Part shown: piece after piece, positions 35,615 to 45,839 of the stretch | Numbering within the stretch: the first letter of the stretch is position 1 | How the letters are laid out: each line of letters opens with the position of its first letter | Translations under genes and position numbers: made by a program | Origin: Myxococcales bacterium | Lineage (GTDB): Bacteria; Myxococcota_A; Polyangia; Nannocystales; Nannocystaceae | Direction: 5' to 3' | Length of the DNA: 64,000 nucleotides | NCBI GenBank assembly: GCA_020633315.1 | Contig: JACKDV010000006.1 | Location: 1 to 64,000, forward strand | The notes under the pieces: model-generated | Seen by the model: the letters and a program-made list of their open reading frames with translations, nothing else | What the model was told of the DNA's origin: nothing | Databases searched by the model: none

Positions 35615-36418
35615 TCACCGGAGCGGGGCTACCGTGGAGAGCACGGCGGCTTCTTGCTCGTCGACCACGGCGGGCCAGGGCTGCGGCGAGTCCTCGTGGT
35701 ACCAGGGCGCCTCGCCCGGGGTGGTCTCCCAGCGCGGTCGGTCGAGCACCCGCAGCAGCCGGGCCGCACAGGTCTCGGGGGACTCCCAGCGCCGCTTCAC
35801 CAGCTGCAGCAGCCACCCCAGCGGTCCCCGCCGCGCCCCGAGATCGGTGGCGACCACCCCGGGGTGGATGATCGCGAAGTCGACCGCGGGGTGCCGCCGC
35901 GCCACGTCGCGCATGACCACGGCCCCGGCGAGCTTGGTGGTGCAGTAGGTACGAAAGCCCGAGAAGTCGGCCCCCGTCGGGGTGCGCTCGGGGTCGAAGC
36001 GCCCCTTGATCAGCAGCCCCGCGCTCACCACGAGCACGCGGGAGAGCAGCCCCGCCTCGAGCAGCGGGGCCTGCAGGGCCAGGGGGCCCATGCAGTGGAT
36101 CGCGAACGCGGACTCGAGCCCGTCGACGACCACGCGCCGGCTCGGCCACAGCCCGGCGTTGTGCACCAGCGTGGCCCCAGCCGAGAGCTGGCCCGCCAGC
36201 CGCTCGCCGGCGGCCGCGGCCTCGCCGGGCCGAGCGAGATCGACGGCGAGCGGGATCACGGCGCAACGGGGGGACTCGAGGGTGTGACGGAGCTCCGCGA
36301 GCCGGGCCGCGTCGCGGGCCAGCACGAGCACCCGATCGCCTTCGGAGGCCCTGGCCACCAGCGCCACGGTGAGGGCCCGTCCGATGCCCCGAGAGGCTCC
36401 CGTGATGATCCAGTCCAT
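35615..36418 (-). CDS. Short-chain dehydrogenase/reductase
   Basis: A 267-residue SDR enzyme. The nucleotide-binding loop TGASRGIG lies at residues 6-13, followed by the basic/acidic discriminator region LARDAARL, which suggests NADP(H). HNAGLW corresponds to the structural NNAG motif, the catalytic Ser is in VVSAG, and the YxxxK pair is in YCTTKLAG. The ATG at 36418 gives the standard N-terminus (MDWIITGAS). It is divergent from a TetR regulator with a perfect 17-bp palindrome between them, so it is probably repressed by that regulator. The substrate is unknown. Confidence 0.9.
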   Translation of the reverse strand: MDWIITGASRGIGRALTVALVARASEGDRVLVLARDAARLAELRHTLESPRCAVIPLAVDLARPGEAAAAGERLAGQLSAGATLVHNAGLWPSRRVVVDGLESAFAIHCMGPLALQAPLLEAGLLSRVLVVSAGLLIKGRFDPERTPTGADFSGFRTYCTTKLAGAVVMRDVARRHPAVDFAIIHPGVVATDLGARRGPLGWLLQLVKRRWESPETCAARLLRVLDRPRWETTPGEAPWYHEDSPQPWPAVVDEQEAAVLSTVAPLR

Positions 36419-36448
36419 CGGCCGCACGCTAGCAGGCGCCTCCAACAA

Positions 36449-36465
36449 TTGGAATAGTATTCCAA
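36449..36465. promoter_or_regulatory. 17-bp perfect palindrome, probable TetR operator
   Basis: TTGGAATAGTATTCCAA reads the same on both strands around a central G, with 8-bp arms. It is the most AT-rich spot in the 50-bp gap between the SDR gene (start 36418) and the TetR gene. It ends 3 bp before the longest possible TetR start (36469). Size, symmetry and place fit a TetR-family operator controlling both directions. Confidence 0.75.
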
Positions 36466-36468
36466 CTA

Positions 36469-37161
36469 ATGGAGATGGAGGCGTGCCTGCCCGTGGCTCT
36501 CGATCGAGGGTATCGTCTCCCCGTGGCGTCCCGAGCGACTCGGCCCTCCCCGCCACGGCGTCGACGCGACGGCGAGCGGCGCCGCAGCGAGCTGCTGGAC
36601 GCGGCCCTGCGCTGCTTCGCCCGCCGGGGCGTGCTCGGGGTCGGCATCGAGGACATCCGCCGCGAGGCCGGGGCGAGCCCCTCCTCGGTCTACAACCTCT
36701 TCGCCGACATCGACGAGATCATCCTCGCGCTGCTGGTGCGGGTGTTCGACGCCCTGTTCGCCCACATCGCCGCGCGAGTGCGTCGCACCCGGACGGCCGA
36801 GGGGGCCGTGCGGGCCCTGGTCGACGCCCACATGGAGTGGATCGCCCTGCACCCCGAGCAGGGGCGCTTCATGTACCAGGCGATGTCCCTCGAGGGCGCG
36901 GGCCTGCGGCCGCAGGCACGGGAGCAGCTGGTGGCCGCCAAGGCCCGGGGGCTCCAGCCGATCCTCGAGCACGTGCAGCCCTTCGTCGAGCGGGGGGCGA
37001 TCCCCAAGTGGCCACCCGCGCTGCTCGACGTGGTGCTGCTCGGAGCGGCCCACGAGGCCCTTCGCCGCTGGCTGGCCGGCGCCAGCGAGCTCGACCCCGC
37101 CGTGCTCCGCAAGCGCCTCCCGGCGCTCGCCTGGAAGAGCGTCCGCCGCGAGCCCGGCTGA
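36469..37161 (+). CDS. TetR/AcrR family regulator
   Basis: A regulator of up to 230 residues. The DNA-binding domain (RSELLDAALRCFARRGVLGVGIEDIRREAGASPSSVYNLF-type helix-turn-helix) begins about residue 40 of the longest frame, and the ligand domain is helical. The ATG at 36469 abuts the palindrome and has no ribosome site; GTG 36490, preceded by GGAGG at 36476-36480, or GTG 36523 fits a normal TetR N-terminus better. It is likely to repress itself and the divergent SDR through the 17-bp palindrome. It ends 6 bp from the convergent kinase gene. Confidence 0.9.
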   Translation: MEMEACLPVALDRGYRLPVASRATRPSPPRRRRDGERRRSELLDAALRCFARRGVLGVGIEDIRREAGASPSSVYNLFADIDEIILALLVRVFDALFAHIAARVRRTRTAEGAVRALVDAHMEWIALHPEQGRFMYQAMSLEGAGLRPQAREQLVAAKARGLQPILEHVQPFVERGAIPKWPPALLDVVLLGAAHEALRRWLAGASELDPAVLRKRLPALAWKSVRREPG

Positions 37162-37167
37162 CGGCCA

Positions 37168-38577
37168 TCACGGAGCCGGAGGCACCGGCTCCGGTGCCGC
37201 GCCCACCGAGGGCTCGGACGGCGGGGCCACGCTCGGCTTGGCGTCTTGCTGCCGCAGCACCACCGAGACCACCGCCGCCACCGACAGCGCCACCAGCAGC
37301 ACGATCGTCGCGATCGTCCCCCACTCCATCCGCTTGGGAGGCCGCAGCTCCTCGTCCTCGTCGCGCCCCAGGTCGTCCACGTCGCGGATCTCGCTCCAGC
37401 GACCGCCGCCCTGGTGCTCGAAGGGCAGCGCGATGGGCTCGCTCGGCTCGAGCTCGCTCTCCCGCGGCGGCGCGGCGATCGTGGCCCCGCTCGGATCGCG
37501 AGCCGCCCGCGGCACGGGGGCGACGGGCACGGGCACGCCGGGCTGGCTGCCCTCTCGCCGCACGGTGGGCCCGCTGCCCTCTCGCCGCCGCACGGGCGGC
37601 TTGGGCCCGCTGCCCTCCCGCCGCGCCGTGGCCCGCGGCCCGCTGCCCTCGCGACCGCGCGGGACCACCAGCGGCTCGTCGGCGCTCACGTCCCCCGGGA
37701 TCGACAGCAGCGCCTGCTCGAGCTCGGCCATCGACTCGTAGCGATCCTCGGGCTTCTTGGCGAGCAGCCGCAGCACCAGCTTCTCCACCGCGACCGGGAT
37801 GGTGGGCACCTTCACCCGCGGCCGCACGGGCGGCTCGTTGAGGTGGCGCGCCAGCACCTGGAACTCGTTGCGCCCCCGGAAGGGCACGTCGCCGGTGAGC
37901 AGCTCGTAGGCCATGATGCCCAGCGCATACATGTCCGAGTACACGCTGGCCGGTCGCCCCTCGGCGAACTCCGGGGCCATGTAGGCCAGCGTGCCCACCA
38001 GCTCGCCGGTCTGGGTGATCCGCTTGCCCCCCACGTCGCTCATGCCGGGGTCCCCGTCGAGCTTGGCGATCCCGAAGTCGAGCAGCTTCATGCGCTCGGG
38101 CAAGGCCGGATCCTCGGGGCGGCACACGAAGCAGTTGGCGGGCTTGATGTCGCGGTGGATCACCTCCTGCCGATGCGCCTCGGCCAGCGCCGAGACCGCC
38201 TGCAGCAGGAAGTGCCGCGCCCGCGGCCACGCCAGGGTGCCGGAGTCCCGCAGCACCGCCTTGAGGTCCTGCCCCTCGAGGAACTCCATCACCAGGTAGA
38301 CCGAGTCGTTGGGCGTGGTGCCGAAGTCGAGGATCTCCACCACGTTGGGGTGCTTGATCCTCGAGGCGGCCCGGGCCTCGCGCAGAAAGCGCTGGCGGTA
38401 CCGGCCCTCCTCGGCCAGCCACGGGTGCAGCACCTTCACCGCCACCCGCCGGTCGAGGGCCGCATGGTGGGCGTCGTACACCTGGCCCATCGCCCCCTCG
38501 CCGAGGCGACGGATGAGCGTGTAGCGACCGTCGAGCGTCACGCCCGACAGGTCGTTTCCACCGGAGGCCGAGGACAT
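37168..38577 (-). CDS. Eukaryotic-type serine/threonine protein kinase
   Basis: A 469-residue Hanks-type kinase. The catalytic domain (about residues 17-285) has the Gly loop GEGAMGQVY, the Lys in VAVKVL, a Glu in FLREARAASRI, the catalytic loop HRDIKPAN, DFG in LLDFGIAK and APE in MAPEF. After the domain comes a Pro/Arg linker with four REGS(G/Q)P repeats, a Ser/Glu region and one membrane segment (about 420-443) with a short periplasmic tail. ATG 38577 is preferred over an upstream TTG. Myxobacteria encode many such kinases; the target and stimulus are unknown. No phosphatase or FHA gene is adjacent. Confidence 0.93.
   Translation of the reverse strand: MSSASGGNDLSGVTLDGRYTLIRRLGEGAMGQVYDAHHAALDRRVAVKVLHPWLAEEGRYRQRFLREARAASRIKHPNVVEILDFGTTPNDSVYLVMEFLEGQDLKAVLRDSGTLAWPRARHFLLQAVSALAEAHRQEVIHRDIKPANCFVCRPEDPALPERMKLLDFGIAKLDGDPGMSDVGGKRITQTGELVGTLAYMAPEFAEGRPASVYSDMYALGIMAYELLTGDVPFRGRNEFQVLARHLNEPPVRPRVKVPTIPVAVEKLVLRLLAKKPEDRYESMAELEQALLSIPGDVSADEPLVVPRGREGSGPRATARREGSGPKPPVRRREGSGPTVRREGSQPGVPVPVAPVPRAARDPSGATIAAPPRESELEPSEPIALPFEHQGGGRWSEIRDVDDLGRDEDEELRPPKRMEWGTIATIVLLVALSVAAVVSVVLRQQDAKPSVAPPSEPSVGAAPEPVPPAP
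37544..37658 (-). repeat. Imperfect tandem repeat in the kinase linker
   Basis: Four imperfect copies of a roughly 27-bp unit encode REGSGP or REGSQP separated by Arg/Pro spacers in the juxtamembrane linker of the kinase. The Ser residues among Arg could be phosphorylation sites (inference). Copy number could vary between strains. Confidence 0.6.
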
Positions 38578-38779
38578 GGGGGCCAAGGGGCTGGGGGAGC
38601 GAGGGCGGGAGCCGTGCCGTGCCGACGGGCGAGAGGCCCGCAGATCGTAGCACGCACCGACGACCAGGGATGCTCACCGCCGACCGCCCCGAGACGGCGG
38701 ATCGGGGTCCCGCGGACATCGGGCGGGGCGCGACACTGCACGGACTCCCAGAGGTCCCGGCCGTGCTTGGATGGTGCCC

Positions 38780-39180
38780 ATGCCAACGAGCCCGCTCGGG
38801 TTGATCCACCTCGGCGACCTTCAGGTCCCGTATCCCTGGTCGCATCCCCGCCTGCCCGAGCTGCTCGCGGCGCTGGGCTGGGAGCCGGGCGACGAGACCC
38901 GCGAGTCGCTCGACCCCCGCCGGTGCTGGCCGTGGTGCTGCCGTGGCACACGGGTAGCTCGCTGGTGGACTCGCATCGCACCTGGCTCCGGGGGCCCGTC
39001 GGCGGCCAGCGCACGGAGCTCGTGGAGGTCGACCGCCGGATCGACACCGCGCTGGTCGTTCCTGGGTCGGCCAACGCCGTGCTGATCCACGCGCTCCCGC
39101 AGGAAGGAGAGACACGCGATGCCGACGAGGTCCGCCGCGTGCCCTTCCTCCACGGCCGCTTCGCGCTGCGGCTGGTGTGA
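38780..39180 (+). pseudogene. Frameshifted hypothetical gene
   Basis: Two protein-like halves sit in different frames. The first starts at ATG 38780 (MPTSPLGLIHLGDLQV) and is convincing to about 38912 (ETRESLD). The second runs from about 38918 (PPVLAVVLPWHTGSS) to a stop at 39178-39180. The switch falls on a run of five C at 38912-38916; one extra C would join the halves into one protein of about 133 residues. It is either a recent loss of function or a sequencing indel. The family is unknown. It is divergent from the kinase gene and abuts the Cys-rich lipoprotein stop. Confidence 0.55.
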
Positions 39181-39714
39181 TCAGCCGCTGGTGGTGACCA
39201 TGCCGCCGGTGCTCGAGCCCCCGGTGCCGTCGGCGGGCCCGGCCGTGTCGTCCGCGCTGCCCGTGGAGCCGCCCGTGGAATCGGCGCTGCCGGTGGCCGA
39301 GCCCGGATCCACGCACAGATCGGACAGGCACATCAGGCCGGGATCACAGCCGCCCCCTTCGGTGCACGGGCAGGCCTCGGTGCCCGCGAGGCAGCCCTCG
39401 TCCACGCAGTGATCGGAGGCGCAGATCAAACCGGGATCGCAGACCCCCTCCATCGTGCACGCGCAGGTCTCGGTCCCCACCGGGCAGGTGTCGGCCACGC
39501 AGACGTTGAGGTTGTCGTTGCAGATGAACGGGTCGTTGCACTTGCCCCCGGAGGTGCACGCACACCCCTCGCTGCCTACGTCGCACTGGTCACCGGTGTC
39601 TCCGTAGGGGTCGCCCTCGGAGATGAAGCAAGCGATGGGCCCCGGCACCACCACGCCCAGGGCGAGCAAGGAAATCGAAGCGATGGCTCGAACGAAAGTG
39701 CGCATGGCTTTCAT
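39181..39714 (-). CDS. Cys-repeat lipoprotein
   Basis: A 177-residue predicted lipoprotein. A signal peptide from ATG 39714 (39717 and 39705 also possible) ends with GPIAC. The mature protein has three copies of a 30-residue EGF-like pattern, C-xVGxExCACTxxGxCDPGLxCxxDxC, followed by a Gly/Ser/Thr/Asp-rich tail. Such proteins are a hallmark of Nannocystis-like genomes and are probably surface-exposed and disulfide-rich. The partner is unknown. It lies 32 bp downstream of the C-terminal fragment after the VWA gene, on the same strand. Confidence 0.75.
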   Translation of the reverse strand: MKAMRTFVRAIASISLLALGVVVPGPIACFISEGDPYGDTGDQCDVGSEGCACTSGGKCNDPFICNDNLNVCVADTCPVGTETCACTMEGVCDPGLICASDHCVDEGCLAGTEACPCTEGGGCDPGLMCLSDLCVDPGSATGSADSTGGSTGSADDTAGPADGTGGSSTGGMVTTSG

Positions 39715-39746
39715 CATCCCACGCCCCGGAGCGCGTCGACAGCCCG

Positions 39747-39890
39747 TCAGTCCTTGGCGCGGACGAACTCCATGGCGTTGCCCTTCCGGCCATCGCGCCA
39801 CACCTCGAGGGTCTCGTCGCTGCACGCGTAGACGAACGACCCATCGAAGTCGAGGTCGATCTCCTGGCTCTTGCGCGACGAGCCCCGGCC
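39747..39890 (-). other. In-frame coding-like extension after the VWA gene stop
   Basis: Immediately after the TGA of the VWA gene (39891-39893) the same frame continues for 47 codons to another TGA at 39747-39749. The residues look like real protein (EIDLDFDGSFVYACSDETLEVW, MEFVRAKD), with mixed hydrophobic and charged residues unlike shadow frames here. It could be a readthrough tail, a remnant of a deleted gene fused in by chance, or the end of a VWA gene that gained a stop. No start codon with a ribosome site is seen within it. Confidence 0.4.
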
Positions 39891-41351
39891 TCACTGCTTC
39901 GTGACGATGTTCTGCCGGGCCTGGAAGTTGCTCATCGCGTTGCCGTGCGCTTGCCGCAGGGCTCGCTTGCTCCGCGCCGACTTGGGAGCCGGCATGGTGA
40001 CCACTCCGCCCAGCCCCCCGCTGCCCCGGGTCTGCTCTCCATCCTGCTCCGGCTCGGCCATCGGGATCGGCAGGTCTTCCTCGAGCTCGCCCTCGAGCGC
40101 GCCGGCCAGCTCCGCCATCTCGTTGGCCTGCTCGAGCAGGCGCGGATCCTCGAGCCGCTCGGCCGCAGCCATGGCCGAGGGCGCCGCCTCGTTGAGCATC
40201 TGCACCGCATCCACGTCGTTGCCGTCGCGCGACAGGGCCACCGCGTGCAGGGTGAGCGCGGCCGCCTTGGCGCTCTCGATCTCCCGCTCCAGCTCGCGAT
40301 CGACCGCCTCGGCGAGCACGGCCGCATCGTCCTCGGCCCGGGCCGACAGGAACACCTCCTCGTCCATGGTCTGGCCCGTCCTCGGATCGCGCCAGGTGAG
40401 CCGCCCGTCGAGCAGCTCCACCGTGGCCCCGGCGCGATGCGGACCCACCGACAGCCTCGCGACCACCACCCGCTCCTCGCCCCGGCTGAGGTCGCCCAGG
40501 CCCATGAACACCCGCGGCTGGGGCAGCGCGTAGGGCTGGCCCACGATCTCCCGCAGCTCCACGTTGGGGCCGGTGGTCAGCGTGAGCACCAGCTCCTTGG
40601 CCGCGATGCCCTGCAGTCGGGCGTTCTCCTCGCGGAACAGGGGCACCAGCGCCCCCGGCTCCTCCAGGAAGTGGAAGGTGCCGCCGGTCTGCTGCGCGAT
40701 GGAGGCGAGCAGGGTCTCGTCGTAGTCGAGGCCGAAGCCCAGCGCCGTCACCGTGATGCCCGCCATGCTCGCGGAGGACACCGCCGAGGGGATCGAGCTG
40801 GCGTCGTTGGGCACGCCGTCGCTGAGCAGCACCACCCGGGTCACCCGGCCCTCGCTCGCATGCGGCATCAGATCGTCGAGCGCCATGTGCAGGCCCGCGG
40901 CCAGGTCGGTGGTGCCCCGGGCCTCGATCGCCGCCAGCAGCTCCAGGCACTCCTCGCGGGCGTCGTCGTCGAGCTCCACGTTGGGCACCACCAGCTCCGC
41001 CCGCGAGTCGAAGGTGACCACCGTGAGCCGGTCGCCGTCCTGCAGCGAGCCCACCAGCTCTGCCGCGGCGACCTTGGCCGCCTCGATCGCCGCCCCCTCC
41101 ATCGAGGCCGAGGTATCGATCACCAGCCCCACGTGCACCGGCGGCCGCTCCTCGACCGGCCCCTGGTCCACCTCGATGCGCAAGATCGCCCACAGCTCCA
41201 CCCCCACGCCCGCGGGCACGAACTGGCGGCTCTGCCGACCGCTCAGGCTCACCAGGTCCAGGGGAGGATCGGGCTCCCGCGTCCACCACGAGCAGGTGCC
41301 CGCCGCGACCAAGCCCAGCGCTCCAACCCCGAAGAACGTCCTTCGCCTCAT
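39891..41351 (-). CDS. Tat-exported VWA domain protein
   Basis: A 486-residue protein. ATG 41351 opens with MRRRTFFGVGALGL, a twin-arginine signal; the frame continues 16 codons upstream without signal character. The VWA domain (about residues 75-250) has the full MIDAS: VGLVIDTSASMEG (DxSxS), a Thr in ARGTTDLAAGL, and an Asp in LLSDGVPND. The C-terminal part contains a beta-rich domain and helices, with an Asp/Glu/Gly-rich stretch near residue 430. The layout is that of Ca-activated-channel-like VWA proteins of the periplasm or surface. It ends at TGA 39891-39893 but the frame stays coding-like beyond it. Confidence 0.8.
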   Translation of the reverse strand: MRRRTFFGVGALGLVAAGTCSWWTREPDPPLDLVSLSGRQSRQFVPAGVGVELWAILRIEVDQGPVEERPPVHVGLVIDTSASMEGAAIEAAKVAAAELVGSLQDGDRLTVVTFDSRAELVVPNVELDDDAREECLELLAAIEARGTTDLAAGLHMALDDLMPHASEGRVTRVVLLSDGVPNDASSIPSAVSSASMAGITVTALGFGLDYDETLLASIAQQTGGTFHFLEEPGALVPLFREENARLQGIAAKELVLTLTTGPNVELREIVGQPYALPQPRVFMGLGDLSRGEERVVVARLSVGPHRAGATVELLDGRLTWRDPRTGQTMDEEVFLSARAEDDAAVLAEAVDRELEREIESAKAAALTLHAVALSRDGNDVDAVQMLNEAAPSAMAAAERLEDPRLLEQANEMAELAGALEGELEEDLPIPMAEPEQDGEQTRGSGGLGGVVTMPAPKSARSKRALRQAHGNAMSNFQARQNIVTKQ

Positions 41352-41368
41352 TGTCTCGACCCCTTGGT

Positions 41369-41389
41369 GGCCCCCAGGGTCCGGGGGCC
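41369..41389. terminator. Short hairpin between methyltransferase and VWA genes
   Basis: A 7-bp perfect GC stem (41369-41375 with 41383-41389) and a 7-base loop lie 18 bp upstream of the VWA start and about 100 bp after the methyltransferase stop, reading on the minus strand. It could end the trxB-methyltransferase transcript or lie in the VWA leader. Confidence 0.35.
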
Positions 41390-41489
41390 GAGCGACCAAC
41401 GCACGAGCCCCCCGATCGGGTGTGGGCTTTCTTCGCCCGACCCGCGCGCCCCCGGATGCGAGCCCGGCTGGGGAGCTTCGTCGACCGCG

Positions 41490-42188
41490 TCAGCGCCCAG
41501 GTGCAGGCCGACCACGAGACGATCCACCGAGCGGGCTGGCGTCGTGGGGGCGCCGCGCCACGCCGATGGCGTGGGGCCGGATGAAGGGCACCGGCAGCGG
41601 CCCCGCGAAGCGCTGCAGCTCCACGCGCTCGAAGCCGGCGTCCTCGATCGCCTCCACCGTCTCGCGGTCGGGGTGGCAGTTGTCGAAGGCCCAGCGCCAG
41701 GCGGGGCGCACCAGGCCCTGGGCCCGACGCAGCAGGGTGCCGCGCGGCGCCGCGATGTGCTCGAGGTAGACCAGGATCCCGCCCGGTCGCAGCACGCGGC
41801 GTAGCTCGGCGAGGGTGGCCGCGGGGTCGCGCACCGAGCACAGCACCAGGCTGCTGAGCACGGCGTCGACGCTGGCATCGGGCAGGCCGGTGTCGTGGGC
41901 GAAGCCGCGACGCAGCTCCACCTCCCGCCCCAGCCGCTGCGCCTCGCGCAGCAGGGGCGGGTGCATGGCGGGGTTGGGCTCGAGCCCCACCCAGCGGGCC
42001 TGCGGCGGCAGGAAGGCCAGGCTCGAGCCGGTGCCGGGCCCGATCTCGAGCACCGTGCCGCGGAGCCCGGCGAACAGGTCCCGCTTGCGCTCGCCGAGCT
42101 CGTGGTCGTAGCGAGCCGCGAGCCGGGTCATCAGCCACACGAAGAAGCGCTGACGGGTCCCGGCCCTCGCGAAGCCGCCGTCGCTCAT
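41490..42188 (-). CDS. Class I SAM-dependent methyltransferase (Methyltransf_11)
   Basis: A 232-residue methyltransferase. Motif I is VLEIGPGTGSSLAFL, the acidic loop VGLEPNPAM, post-I DASVDAVLSSLVLCSV, and motif IV/post LRPGGILVYLEH. The N-terminus includes MTRLAARYDHELGERKRDLFAGL, as in human METTL7-like/ubiE-type small methyltransferases, which often act on thiols or lipids. It overlaps the trxB stop by 4 bp (ATGA), so it is co-translated with thioredoxin reductase. That pairing hints at thiol methylation, but this is only inference. Confidence 0.85.
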   Translation of the reverse strand: MSDGGFARAGTRQRFFVWLMTRLAARYDHELGERKRDLFAGLRGTVLEIGPGTGSSLAFLPPQARWVGLEPNPAMHPPLLREAQRLGREVELRRGFAHDTGLPDASVDAVLSSLVLCSVRDPAATLAELRRVLRPGGILVYLEHIAAPRGTLLRRAQGLVRPAWRWAFDNCHPDRETVEAIEDAGFERVELQRFAGPLPVPFIRPHAIGVARRPHDASPLGGSSRGRPAPGR

Positions 42189-43123
42189 GAGTGCTCGGCC
42201 AGCCAGCGCTCGGCGTCGATGGCCGCCATGCAGCCGGTGCCCGCCGCGGTGATCGCCTGGCGGTAGACCTTGTCGGCCACGTCGCCGCAGACGAACACGC
42301 CCTCGACCGAGGTGTAGGAGCTGCCCGGGCGGGCGATCTTGATGTAGCCCTGGTCGTCCATGTCGAGCTGCCCCACGAAGGGCTTGGAGTTGGGCTCGTG
42401 GCCGATGGCGAGGAACATGCCCGTGACCTCGAGGGTCTCGTCGGGCCCGCCGGTGGTGTCCCCCAGCCGCAGGCCGGTCACCCCGTCGTCGCCGAGCACC
42501 TCCTCGACCGTGCGGTTCCAGTGCACGGTGATCTTCTCGTTCTCGAGCACCCGCTTCTGCATGATCTGGCTGGCGCGGAGCTCGTGGCGGCGGTGGATGA
42601 GGTGGACCGAGCGACACATGCGGGTGAGGAACAGGGCCTCCTCCATCGCGGTGTCGCCTCCGCCGATCACCGCCACGTCTTGGTTGCGGTAGAAGGCGCC
42701 GTCACAGGTGGCGCAGGCGGTCACGCCCTTGTTGCGCAGGCGCTGCTCGCTTTCCAGCCCCAGGTACTTGGCCGAGGCCCCGGTGGCGATGATCAGCGCG
42801 TCGGCGGTGTAGACCCCGCCGTCGCCCTTGATGGTGAAGGGGCGCTTGCTGAGGTCGACCTCGGCCGCGAGGTCGTAGACCACCTCGGTGCCGAAGCGCT
42901 CGGCCTGCTCGCGGAACTCCTCCATCATCTCGGGGCCGCTGATGCCCTTGGGGTAGCCGGGGTAGTTCTCCACGTCGGTGGTGGTGGTGAGCTGGCCGCC
43001 GGGCTCGGGACCCGCGATGACCACCGGCGACAGCTCGGCCCGCGCGGTGTAGAGGGCGGCGGTGTAGCCCGCCGGGCCGGCGCCGAGGACGAGGACCTTG
43101 GAATGCTTGCTCGCGTCGCTCAT
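42185..43123 (-). CDS. trxB: Thioredoxin-disulfide reductase
   Basis: A 312-residue flavoprotein that reduces thioredoxin with NADPH. The FAD loop GAGPAGYTAALYTAR is at residues 14-28, the redox-active CATC at about 137-140 (VTACATCDG), the NADP loop GGGDTAMEEA at about 154-163, and the second FAD motif VFVCGDVAD near the C-terminus. Length and order match bacterial TrxB throughout. ATG 43123 gives the normal start. It is coupled to the methyltransferase by a 4-bp overlap and lies downstream of two catalase-peroxidase genes on the same strand, forming an oxidative-stress neighbourhood. Confidence 0.96.
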   Translation of the reverse strand: MSDASKHSKVLVLGAGPAGYTAALYTARAELSPVVIAGPEPGGQLTTTTDVENYPGYPKGISGPEMMEEFREQAERFGTEVVYDLAAEVDLSKRPFTIKGDGGVYTADALIIATGASAKYLGLESEQRLRNKGVTACATCDGAFYRNQDVAVIGGGDTAMEEALFLTRMCRSVHLIHRRHELRASQIMQKRVLENEKITVHWNRTVEEVLGDDGVTGLRLGDTTGGPDETLEVTGMFLAIGHEPNSKPFVGQLDMDDQGYIKIARPGSSYTSVEGVFVCGDVADKVYRQAITAAGTGCMAAIDAERWLAEHS

Positions 43124-43291
43124 TGTGCGGTGGCGCGCAGCATAGGTCCCGTGTCCCCGCGGGGCAACGCATCCCACCGCGAGGAGGGCCCTCGATCGGC
43201 CCGCGCTCCACGTGAGGCTGCACCGCCCCACCAGCCGCGGCGAAACCGCGGGCTCTGCCGAGATCGGGAGCGTGGCGGCGAGGCTCGGCCG

Positions 43292-45601
<2,310 letters not shown>

Positions 45602-45839
45602 GACGTCTGGTCCTCTTCGGCATCCCGTGCCGCGGTTGGGGGTGTGCAGCCGCCGTGCCATCGAGAGGCCCGAGGGCGATCGCCGTGGTCGTGGCGATCG
45701 CTCGGGCTCCCGCGGCGGGGGGCGGCTTCGTTCGGTGCTGCGGTGACGAAGGGCTCATCACCGGTGGTACGATTCGATCGACGGGCGGCGGCGTTCCGAG
45801 CCCGAGCCGCCCGAGCAGGGGTGGCTCGCGCTCGGGCGC

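Noticed and set aside
37544..37658. Possible CRISPR-like spaced repeats
   Set aside because: The units are short, imperfect, in frame and inside the kinase linker; they encode REGSGP repeats.
41351..41584. Short plus-strand frame between the VWA and methyltransferase genes
   Set aside because: No domain, and the end is Arg/Gly-rich antisense of the methyltransferase C-terminus.
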